A stretch of 6,690 bases of DNA from positions 1 to 6,690 of the forward strand of contig DAOWNU010000107.1 of the NCBI GenBank assembly GCA_030642425.1. The letters run 5' to 3'. Each line of letters begins with the position of its first letter. Position 1 is the first letter of the stretch. Below, piece by piece: positions 1 through 4,599 of the stretch. This stretch comes from a bacterium (GTDB lineage Bacteria > UBP14 > UBA6098). The notes beneath the pieces are model-generated. The model was not told where the DNA came from, made no database searches, and saw only the letters and a program-made list of their open reading frames with translations. The position numbers and the translations under genes are program-made.

Positions 1-459
1 CATCCCCTCGACAGCGGGCGTGCTTTCGTATGAATATCCCGCAGCGAAAAAATCCCACGGGCGGGCCGCCATGCCGAGTATCCAGCCGTTTTTCCAACCG
101 CCGCCCCATGCCTGCGATTTATCCCACATTCGGAGATATCCAACGCCAAAAGTTCTGTCGCCGAATCCCGCGCCGAGCGACCAGCGATAGACGCTCCCGA
201 GGCGCTCATAGCCCAGACCAAGCCCCTCGATATTTATCAGGAAGCCGTGGTTATTGTCGATTCCGATATCGGAGAGCGAATCCGTGCACATATTGGCGAA
301 CAGCGCCGTTTCCATGCCGTGCCCTAGCCCGAGATACCCCGGATTGAGGCGCATCCCGCGAATATCGTCAACAGTGGCCACGCCCATGGCCGGTCCCTGG
401 GCAAAGGCAACCGCCGCAAGAAGGCTAAACACAACGATAACAAGAATTTTCTCTCTCAT
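1..459 (-). CDS. Secreted beta-rich outer-membrane-type protein, N-terminal part (runs off the window)
   Basis: An open frame of 153 codons runs from an ATG at 459-457 to the window edge without a stop, so only the N-terminus is visible. The start has a good ribosome site (GGAGAG at 469-464, four bases before the ATG). Residues 1-20 form a signal peptide (Arg and Lys, then a hydrophobic run) ending AVAFA with probable cleavage before Gln21. The mature part begins with a stretch containing 'RLNPGYLGLG' (38-47), like the 'NPAGLG' motif near the N-terminus of PorV/PorQ-type and related FCB outer-membrane proteins. After that come alternating Gly/aromatic segments (about 72-145) typical of beta-hairpins in a barrel. 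The exact family is not recognised. One alternative is the barrel-like N-terminal region found on some SppA-type peptidases of candidate phyla; the decisive C-terminal part lies outside. It lies 107 bases behind the ElbB-like gene, so it may have its own promoter. Confidence 0.72.
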   Translation of the reverse strand, partial: MREKILVIVVFSLLAAVAFAQGPAMGVATVDDIRGMRLNPGYLGLGHGMETALFANMCTDSLSDIGIDNNHGFLINIEGLGLGYERLGSVYRWSLGAGFGDRTFGVGYLRMWDKSQAWGGGWKNGWILGMAARPWDFFAAGYSYESTPAVEGM

Positions 460-463
460 TTTA

Positions 464-469
464 CTCTCC
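464..469 (-). promoter_or_regulatory. Ribosome binding site of the outer-membrane-type gene
   Basis: The minus strand reads GGAGAG four bases before the ATG at 459. It supports this start for a gene whose 3' end is not visible. Confidence 0.6.
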
Positions 470-566
470 AAAGAATGGGATTATTGTCGAATTAAATTAT
501 TTATCCTGTGGAATTTAGAAGAAGTGATTGAACCTACTATCAAACAACTATTAAACGGATTTTGGG

Positions 567-1232
567 TTATGATTTCTTTTTCTCTTTGTATTTGAGTATG
601 CCCTTGACAAGTATCTCTATCCCGTTCGAGGCTTTTGCGAGCGAACTGTTCGCCGAAATCCCCGCTGTGGAAAAAATCAGGTTCTGCTGGTCGATAATAA
701 CCTCCTGCGGGCCGACATTGACCGGTGGGATTCCAAGGCTCGACAAATCTGCGGTGAGCGCTGCGTCCTCGCCCAGCGTAATAATAGGCTCTTCGATTGT
801 CTGTTTCAGAGCCACCATAACAAGCGCGCCGCCATACCCGATAGTCCCTATGAGCCTTTTGCGGACGTGCATCCCGACTATCAGATTTTGAACTGAACGA
901 ACGATCCGGGCGTCGGAGCCAGCTTCCGCAATATTGGAGAGAACGGTAATCGGGCCTCTGCCGCCGGGGATAATCAATGCGCGAAGCTCTTTAGGCTCGA
1001 TATTTTCCACGGGAACCGCCTCGCCTCGAACGACCGGCGCGCATTCTTCGAACAGATCGCGGGGTTTAATTGTCCTGCCCCTTCCGGCCACGGGTGTTAT
1101 CTCCGTTGGAATCAGGCAAAGGGGAACGGTCCCGCCGCGCTCTATCTCGCGATAGATAAAGGACAGTTCAAGAATCTGCGTTCCTTTTTCCGCCCCAAGT
1201 CCGGAGAGAAGTATGCCAATTTTAGCCGACAA
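567..1232 (-). CDS. Divergent ElbB/ES1-type protein (DJ-1/PfpI superfamily)
   Basis: The 221-residue protein matches the ElbB/ES1 family over its whole length (E. coli ElbB is about 217 residues). Shared landmarks are 'KIGILLSGLG' at 4-13, 'LIIPGGRGPITVLSN' at 86-100, 'AMH'-like 'GMHVRK' at 120-125, the Thr-rich 'IITLGED' at 150-156, and the C-terminal 'A-N-GIEILV' at 201-209. E. coli ElbB has been reported to have glyoxalase activity and to affect isoprenoid yield; its real role is unclear. Here the nucleophile-elbow cysteine (family 'GFMCIAP') is Gly132 in 'IGTIGYGGA', and the family 'SGCGVYDGSEIHE' is changed to 'SGLGAEKGTQILE', so that chemistry is doubtful. The start is TTG (1232-1230): an in-frame stop at 1241-1239 excludes anything earlier except GTC and CCG codons, and the TTG product aligns with the family start. 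No clear ribosome site is seen; coupling to rpmA, six bases upstream, is likely. The C-terminus is lysine-rich. Confidence 0.85.
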   Translation of the reverse strand: MSAKIGILLSGLGAEKGTQILELSFIYREIERGGTVPLCLIPTEITPVAGRGRTIKPRDLFEECAPVVRGEAVPVENIEPKELRALIIPGGRGPITVLSNIAEAGSDARIVRSVQNLIVGMHVRKRLIGTIGYGGALVMVALKQTIEEPIITLGEDAALTADLSSLGIPPVNVGPQEVIIDQQNLIFSTAGISANSSLAKASNGIEILVKGILKYKEKKKS

Positions 1233-1238
1233 GACCGG

Positions 1239-1499
1239 CTATGCTTCTTTGGGCATTACATTTACGGATTTCTTACCGAAGCGGTTCTTTGCAAATTCGA
1301 CCACGCCATCGACAAGGCTGAAAAGGGTATTGTCCTTTCCCTTGCCGACATTGCGCCCGGGGTGAAAATGTGTGCCGTTCTGCCTGACTATTATATTTCC
1401 CGCGATAACTTCTTCTCCGGCATAGCGTTTCACTCCGAGGCGCTGCCCCTGTGAATCGCGGCCGTTGCGAGAACTTCCTACACCTTTCTTATGTGCCAC
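1239..1499 (-). CDS. rpmA: 50S ribosomal protein L27
   Basis: The 86-residue product is a full-length bacterial L27, with the N-terminal 'AHKKG' tail that reaches the peptidyl transferase centre, then 'GSSRNGRDS', 'QRLGVKRYAGE', 'AGNIIVRQNGTHFHPG' and 'NVGKGKDNTLFSLVDG'. There is no N-terminal extension of the kind cleaved by Prp protease in Firmicutes. The start is GTG (1499-1497), set by a strong AGGAGG at 1510-1505 with five-base spacing and by the conserved MAHKK N-terminus. In most bacteria rpmA follows rplU (L21) and precedes obg. Here neither is present: upstream is a repeat-filled gap and downstream an ElbB-like gene, so the usual cluster is split in this genome. The ElbB-like gene six bases behind probably shares the transcript. 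Confidence 0.98.
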   Translation of the reverse strand: MAHKKGVGSSRNGRDSQGQRLGVKRYAGEEVIAGNIIVRQNGTHFHPGRNVGKGKDNTLFSLVDGVVEFAKNRFGKKSVNVMPKEA

Positions 1500-1504
1500 A
1501 ATAT

Positions 1505-1510
1505 CCTCCT
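1505..1510 (-). promoter_or_regulatory. Strong ribosome binding site deciding the GTG start of rpmA
   Basis: The minus strand reads AGGAGG, five bases before a GTG. There is no ATG at this position, so this site fixes the non-ATG start of L27. Confidence 0.85.
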
Positions 1511-1539
1511 GTGTTCATATCCACAAATAATTTGTTCAA

Positions 1540-1569
1540 TTTATATATTTATTTTAAAAAGGCAAGGAA
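1540..1569 (-). promoter_or_regulatory. Candidate sigma-70-type promoter of rpmA
   Basis: In the AT-rich leader of rpmA the minus strand has a -35-like TTCCTT (1569-1564), an 18-base spacer and a -10-like TATAAA (1545-1540), about 40 bases before the GTG start. rpmA needs its own promoter because the gene upstream ends more than 500 bases away. The match is moderate and the sequence here is generally AT-rich, so a chance match is possible. Confidence 0.35.
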
Positions 1570-1653
1570 TTTTTTAAAAATTGGTTCACACGGGCTGGTT
1601 TTATGCCCACCCGAATTTGCCGGTCGTTGAGCGGAGTCGAAACGACTTTTTTA

Positions 1654-1670
1654 TCGAGCGAGACGCTCGA
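1654..1670. repeat. Perfect 7-bp hairpin in the repeat cluster
   Basis: TCGAGCG and CGCTCGA pair around an AGA loop. There is no T-run after it on either strand, so it is unlikely to be an intrinsic terminator; it fits as part of the palindromic repeat cluster. Confidence 0.6.
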
Positions 1671-1706
1671 CCTATTAGGGTGGATAAAAAAATCCCAACA
1701 TAATAG

Positions 1707-1725
1707 ACGCGGCGTCCCGCCGCGT
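1707..1725. repeat. Perfect 8-bp GC-rich hairpin in the repeat cluster
   Basis: ACGCGGCG and CGCCGCGT pair around a TCC loop. It lies between the two kinds of TCGAA repeats and is another palindromic unit. There is no T-run on either side. Confidence 0.6.
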
Positions 1726-1741
1726 ATTTCCCCGGTAAACT

Positions 1742-1789
1742 CCCTTCGACAGGCTCCCTTCGACAGGCTCAGGGCAAGCAGGGCAAGCA
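1742..1789. repeat. Two adjacent short tandem duplications
   Basis: A 14-base unit CCCTTCGACAGGCT occurs twice head to tail (1742-1755, 1756-1769), and just behind it a 9-base unit GGGCAAGCA is also doubled (1772-1780, 1781-1789). This looks like replication slippage inside a repeat remnant. The first unit belongs to the REP-like family. Confidence 0.7.
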
Positions 1790-1896
1790 AGGAACGAACG
1801 GTCCGGTCGTTGAGTAGGGCTTTAGCCCATATCGAAACGCCCTTCGACAAGCTCAGGGAGCGAACACAAGCCGGTCGTTGAGCGGAGCCGAAACGT

Positions 1897-1924
1897 AAGG
1901 CGGTTGGGAGGTCGCCTTTTTTTT
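1897..1924 (+). terminator. Terminator-like hairpin on the plus strand
   Basis: AAGGCG (1897-1902) pairs with CGCCTT (1913-1918), with one further G-T pair possible, and is followed by eight T residues (1917-1924, the first two within the stem). This is the form of an intrinsic terminator for plus-strand transcription. All genes here are on the minus strand, so it would stop antisense transcription heading into the DUF3108 gene, or end an unseen plus-strand RNA from the repeat region. On the minus strand the run is A's before the stem, which does not terminate. Confidence 0.45.
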
Positions 1925-1940
1925 ATATTACGATCAGCAC

Positions 1941-1984
1941 CGCTGGATTTCGCCTCGGTGGCCGGAATGACCGGCACGCGCCGG
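1941..1984. repeat. GC-rich palindromic patch behind the DUF3108 gene
   Basis: GCCGG (1961-1965) pairs with CCGGC (1971-1975), which can instead pair with GCCGG at 1980-1984, giving two competing hairpins. The preceding 'gctggattt..gcc' and the 'ggccggaatgacc' resemble a worn copy of the 'GGATTCC...GGAATGAC' palindromic repeat common in bacterial genomes. It begins 24 bases beyond the DUF3108 stop codon and could lie at the 3' end of that transcript. There is no U-run, so it is not a simple intrinsic terminator. Confidence 0.45.
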
Positions 1985-2007
1985 AGGGTTAGGTTTCTTT
2001 GGCCGAA

Positions 2008-2808
2008 CTACTCCAGGCGGTATTCGGTAAGGCTCGCGTCTATCGAACCTATCACGATCCGGGTTTTCATCAGGACGGGCATTTTCTTTTCGTCGTCGGT
2101 GAGCCAGATATAGACATTTCCCTTGTGCTCGAATAATCCCGGCGACTTCAATATCGGCTCCACCACGATAGTCTGGAAAGTTCCCGCCGGAACTTTGACC
2201 TCCTCGCGGCGCAGGACGGCCACCCGCAGCGGGTAGTTTTTGCCGTCGGTGTGGTTCGGCAGGAAGAATGTGTCCCCCGGCTCGAATTCGAGTGTTCGGA
2301 AATAATAAAAGGCGGCGAGAATATCCAATACGCGTGGGTAGGTTTCGATATCGTAGCCCTTCGAGATGGCCCGGTGGTTTTCCTGATCGAAAGTGAACCA
2401 GCGGTCGGCGTGATATTTGCCCTCGGAAAGGTGTTTTTCGTGTCGAAGAGAGTAGAATTCCTCGGTATCGAGCAGCGAGACAACCCTGTCCTCCACCGGG
2501 AATATCAGCGAAAAAGTCTTGTTGGTTCCCGCTTTTGTCTGGATATTATATGTCAGCCTGCCCTTGTATTCGACTATCGAAAGGACCTCCATCTCCGCCC
2601 ATCCGGCGTTGACAAAGCCGTAATCGATAGAGAATTTAAGAAATTCGCCCGGCTTAAAAGCCTCGGTGTGAACCGGAACCGGTATCTCCACCGAATCGAG
2701 CGCATGGAGAGCGAGTTCAGCCTTTTTTGGGTCGGTTTCCACTTTGGCTATCAGGGTGAAAACGGCGATCGTTAAAAGCAGCAGGCATAGTTTATATTCG
2801 GGTTTCAT
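2008..2808 (-). CDS. Secreted DUF3108 domain protein
   Basis: The 266-residue protein has an N-terminal hydrophobic segment (about 6-22, KLCLLLLTIAVFTLIA) that should act as a signal peptide or membrane anchor; there is no lipobox. The rest (about 50-264) fits DUF3108: 'PGEFLKFSIDYGFVNAG' at 53-69, 'LDILAAFYYFRTL' at 161-173, 'VPAGTF' at 206-211, 'IWLTDDE' at 234-240 and 'PVLMKTRIVIGSIDASL' at 244-260. The family is beta-rich and presumed periplasmic or envelope-associated; its molecular function is not established. The start ATG lies inside the end of the phosphatase gene (17-base overlap) behind a GGAG with seven-base spacing, so the two are translated from one message. The neighbour gives no direct clue to its role, and no stop or frameshift interrupts it. 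Confidence 0.88.
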   Translation of the reverse strand: MKPEYKLCLLLLTIAVFTLIAKVETDPKKAELALHALDSVEIPVPVHTEAFKPGEFLKFSIDYGFVNAGWAEMEVLSIVEYKGRLTYNIQTKAGTNKTFSLIFPVEDRVVSLLDTEEFYSLRHEKHLSEGKYHADRWFTFDQENHRAISKGYDIETYPRVLDILAAFYYFRTLEFEPGDTFFLPNHTDGKNYPLRVAVLRREEVKVPAGTFQTIVVEPILKSPGLFEHKGNVYIWLTDDEKKMPVLMKTRIVIGSIDASLTEYRLE

Positions 2809-3256
2809 TTTCTATCTCCGGGAATATCCTCTCGATGTGCTCGCGTATTAAATCGCGTGTTTTCCTAAAGTTGCGCAAGTCGCTTCCAACTGGATCGGGC
2901 ACTTCCTCGTTTTTCGCGCCAGAGCCGAATCCGCCGATAAGAAAAATCCTCGACGAAATTCCGGGCGCAAGTTCTTTGCAATAATCTATTTGCGCATTTT
3001 CCATGCCAAAGACATAATCGAAACTGCGAAGCAATTCCGGTGTGACCCCACGGCTTCTATGACCCCCGATATTCACCCCCATCTCTTCGCAGGCCAGAAT
3101 CGCATTTTCCGACGCCGGTTCCCCGATTAGGCCGAGAGTCCCCGCAGATTCAATTTCCCATTCGTTTAGACCGTGACCGGCGGCCCTTTTTTTTCCAAGG
3201 CCTTCGGCAATCGGCGAGCGACAGGTATTTCCAAGGCATACGAAGAGTATTTTCAT
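2792..3256 (-). CDS. Low-molecular-weight phosphatase, YwlE (protein-arginine phosphatase) type
   Basis: The 154-residue protein is a typical single-domain LMW phosphatase. The P-loop 'VCLGNTCRSP' near the N-terminus gives nucleophile Cys7, Arg13 and Ser14. The general acid is Asp121 in 'VPDPVG', followed by the family helix 'KTRDLIREHIERI'. Other landmarks are 'ESAGT' (36-40) and 'HRSRG' (66-70). Residue 11 is Thr ('GNTCRS'), as in B. subtilis YwlE, where this Thr favours phospho-arginine; tyrosine phosphatases mostly have Ile there. The Sua5/YwlC-type gene next door also matches the ywlC-ywlE neighbourhood of Firmicutes. Arginine phosphatase activity is therefore the best guess, with tyrosine phosphatase second; arsenate reductase is unlikely because the C-terminal half fits the phosphatases. 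The start ATG lacks a Shine-Dalgarno site (CCCGTCCTT precedes it). A likely promoter lies about 65 bases upstream in a repeat block. Confidence 0.93.
   Translation of the reverse strand: MKILFVCLGNTCRSPIAEGLGKKRAAGHGLNEWEIESAGTLGLIGEPASENAILACEEMGVNIGGHRSRGVTPELLRSFDYVFGMENAQIDYCKELAPGISSRIFLIGGFGSGAKNEEVPDPVGSDLRNFRKTRDLIREHIERIFPEIENETRI
2816..2819 (-). promoter_or_regulatory. Ribosome binding site of the DUF3108 gene, inside the phosphatase gene
   Basis: The minus strand reads GGAG, seven bases before the ATG at 2808-2806. It lies within the last codons of the phosphatase and supports the overlapping start. Confidence 0.6.
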
Positions 3257-3319
3257 AAGGACGGGTTTTTGATAGTGGTTATATCATTATTTGAGATTGC
3301 TGAAAAACGGTGAATTTGA

Positions 3320-3349
3320 GTATTATTAGTAAAAAATGTCAAATGTCAA
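3320..3349 (-). promoter_or_regulatory. Candidate sigma-70-type promoter for the phosphatase-DUF3108 pair
   Basis: On the minus strand a perfect TTGACA (3349-3344) is followed, after 18 bases, by TAATAC (3325-3320), or after 17 bases by ATAATA (3326-3321). This lies about 64 bases before the phosphatase ATG, in the only sizeable gap between the two gene groups. The TTGACA is part of a repeat, so part of the match could be incidental. Confidence 0.5.
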
Positions 3350-3397
3350 AATCCTAATGACAAATGAAGCTCAAATGACTTAATGTCAAATGTCAAA
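3335..3397. repeat. AT-rich direct repeats with TGTCAAA units
   Basis: The 16-base unit AATGTCAAATGTCAAA occurs exactly twice (3335-3350 and 3382-3397), each copy being itself two 7-base steps (AATGTCA). Between them are related steps: AATGACAAATGA (3356-3367) and CAAATGACTTAATG. Similar 'aatgacaaatgtc' low-complexity blocks occur between genes in many bacterial genomes. The region is too short and irregular for a CRISPR array. It separates the sua5 end from the phosphatase gene and contributes -35-like TTGACA boxes on the minus strand. Confidence 0.65.
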
Positions 3398-3457
3398 TTG
3401 GTCGGCAATGCCAACGGATACTTTACTCCACTGTTTTTTCGACGAAAATCAGCGGAC

Positions 3458-4111
3458 TCATCTCAGTATCTCCGTCTCCGGGAAGGCCTCGACGATACTG
3501 CTCACCGGCACGGCGCCTTCACGAAGTATTTTAATTTTTTTCGGAAAATCCCTTATATCGGCAATTGTCGAAGGGACAAGGGATTCCAACTCCCCGGCGT
3601 CGAGAAGAACGGAGCAAAAGCCCGCAAACCACGGGTCGCTTGTGTCGATTTTCCCGCCGGGTTCCCGTCCAGAAAGATTCGCGCTCGTGGATATAATTGG
3701 AACCCCGCAACGTTCGAGCAGCTTAATGTTCACGGGCAACGAGGCCGCTCTTATCGCAATTCCGCCGTTCGGCCCTATCGGTGGTTTAGGAAAAGAAATT
3801 TCCGGTGGCGGATCGACTATTATTGTCAATGGGCCGGGCCAGAATTTATCCAATACTATCTGAAAGCGCCCCGGTTCCGATATCCATTTCCCTGCGTCTT
3901 TTTCGAGGATCAAGACTATCAATGGGGAATCCGGCTCGCGCCCCTTTTGTTCGTTTATCTCTCTGCAAACGGATTCGGAAAGGGCGCTGCCGCCCAGTCC
4001 ATACTGCGTTTCGGTCGGATAGCAAATAATCTCGCCCTTTGCAATTGCCCTTGCGGCGGCATCGACAGCCATCCCGTCCGGTTTTTTTAAATCGACGCGA
4101 AAAACTCTCAT
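3458..4111 (-). CDS. L-threonylcarbamoyladenylate synthase, Sua5/YwlC/YrdC family
   Basis: The enzyme makes threonylcarbamoyl-AMP from threonine, bicarbonate and ATP, the first step of t6A formation at position 37 of tRNAs reading ANN codons. The 217-residue product is a single YrdC domain without the extra Sua5 C-terminal domain. Visible motifs are 'YPTETQYGLGG' at 31-41, 'KGRE' at 56-59 with 'SPLIVLI' behind, 'FWPGPLT' at 90-96, 'IISTSANLSG' at 139-148, 'PSTIAD' at 180-185 and 'ILREGAV' at 195-201. Small departures are Gln for the usual Val or Asp in YPTET-x-YGLG and 'IRAASLPV' for the common 'RxPxxP'. The ATG overlaps the stop of the SPOR gene by four bases (ATGA), and there is no strong ribosome site, so translation is probably coupled. 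The YwlE-type gene follows after 201 bases. Confidence 0.95.
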   Translation of the reverse strand: MRVFRVDLKKPDGMAVDAAARAIAKGEIICYPTETQYGLGGSALSESVCREINEQKGREPDSPLIVLILEKDAGKWISEPGRFQIVLDKFWPGPLTIIVDPPPEISFPKPPIGPNGGIAIRAASLPVNIKLLERCGVPIISTSANLSGREPGGKIDTSDPWFAGFCSVLLDAGELESLVPSTIADIRDFPKKIKILREGAVPVSSIVEAFPETEILR

Positions 4112-4599
4112 TTTTCGTTCGCTTCAGGCTCCACAATATCGCGGACAATAAACGTCTCGAAACCGGCCTTCCGCACGTCCTTTTCCAACTCTTCCGCCTG
4201 CTCGTGGCTCAGGCAGTCGCCCACTCTCACCTTATAATACGGCGGGTCGTAAATTCGATAGACGGGCCGGTCCAGCTTGTTCGACGCGTTGTTCTTTATT
4301 TCTTCGGCAATATCGGGATTCTGCGTTGTGAGAATCTGGACGCGGTATCCCCTTTGCCGCCCCAGATTTTCTGCGGTCTCCTCCGGCTGATATTGGTCGG
4401 CAAGCGCATGATAGTCGGTTTTCGTGGGGGGATCGGCCTTCTCATCGACAACCATCGGCGGCGCACTCTCCGCTTCCGGTAGAACCAATTGCCCGGCCTC
4501 ATCCTCACCTTTTCGCTCCCCCCTCTGTCCGGCAGCGGGGAGAAAAGTGCAGCCCGCAAGAAGTATCGCACAAAGAAAAATTATTAAAGCGGCACGCAT
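4108..4599 (-). CDS. SPOR-domain lipoprotein
   Basis: The 163-residue protein begins with a lipoprotein signal peptide: 'MRAALIIFLCAILLAGC', with the lipobox LAGC giving acylation at Cys17. Thr18 follows, with no Asp retention signal, so an outer-membrane location is likely if the E. coli sorting rule holds. Residues 20-80 are a charged, Pro/Glu-rich linker without recognisable fold. Residues 84-155 are a SPOR domain ('YRVQILTTQN', 'YYKVRVGDCLSHEQAEEL', 'GFETFIV'), which in known cases binds glycan strands lacking stem peptides at division sites; I infer a cell-wall or division-related role. The stop of the upstream sugar nucleotidyltransferase overlaps the ATG by one base (TGATG). A GTG three bases earlier (4602) is also possible and lies seven bases from the same GGAGG, against ten for the ATG. 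The downstream sua5 overlaps by four bases. Confidence 0.9.
   Translation of the reverse strand: MRAALIIFLCAILLAGCTFLPAAGQRGERKGEDEAGQLVLPEAESAPPMVVDEKADPPTKTDYHALADQYQPEETAENLGRQRGYRVQILTTQNPDIAEEIKNNASNKLDRPVYRIYDPPYYKVRVGDCLSHEQAEELEKDVRKAGFETFIVRDIVEPEANEK

Larger units (their letters stand above)
1619..1895. repeat. REP-like repeat cluster
   Basis: Two 26-base copies, at 1619-1644 and 1870-1895, differ by one base (core CGTTGAGCGGAGTCGAAACG, with T changed to C in the second). A third copy at 1803-1839 shares both ends but has 18 other bases in its middle. Inverted relatives lie at 1756-1774 and 1840-1858 (CCCTTCGACAAGCTCAGGG in the second); read on the other strand they share the TGAGC...TCGAA core with the first type. 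Alternating orientations of one short palindromic core are the pattern of REP/BIME elements, and very similar 'ttcgacaagctcag' motifs are scattered through many bacterial genomes. Whether a RAYT transposase exists in this genome cannot be seen here. Confidence 0.75.
1500..2007. other. Gene-free gap of 508 bases holding a promoter leader and REP-like repeats
   Basis: No credible gene lies between rpmA and the DUF3108 gene. The first 70 bases next to rpmA are AT-rich and contain its ribosome site and likely promoter. From 1619 to 1895 there are short, partly inverted repeats, two perfect hairpins and two small tandem duplications. At 1897-1924 there is a terminator-like hairpin on the plus strand. 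From 1941 to 1984 lies a GC-rich palindromic patch. The open frames that cross it on both strands are made of the repeats and resemble no protein I know. Confidence 0.8.

Noticed and set aside
460..566. Terminator or promoter between the ElbB-like gene and the barrel gene
   Set aside because: I found no hairpin with a T-run on the minus strand and only poor -35/-10 matches in an AT-rich stretch, so nothing beyond the ribosome site can be supported.
1554..1881. Open frames on both strands across the repeat gap
   Set aside because: They are built from REP-like repeats ('FDRLRASRAS', 'LALLALSLSKG' types of translation), which commonly yield spurious frames; no family match or ribosome site is visible.
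1619..1895. Possible CRISPR array
   Set aside because: The copies differ in orientation and spacing, the spacers are not of uniform size, and no cas gene is near.
2251..2775. Plus-strand open frame of 174 codons opposite the DUF3108 gene
   Set aside because: It shadows a gene with recognisable family motifs and has no signal of its own.
3335..3397. Possible short CRISPR or iteron array
   Set aside because: There are only two 16-base copies with degenerate 7-base steps between them, and no rep or cas gene nearby; it fits a low-complexity intergenic repeat.
3383..4090. Long plus-strand open frame of 235 codons opposite sua5
   Set aside because: It lies antisense to a gene with clear family motifs, its translation resembles no family and is rich in Arg and Phe, and no ribosome site was seen. 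It is a by-product of codon use in sua5.
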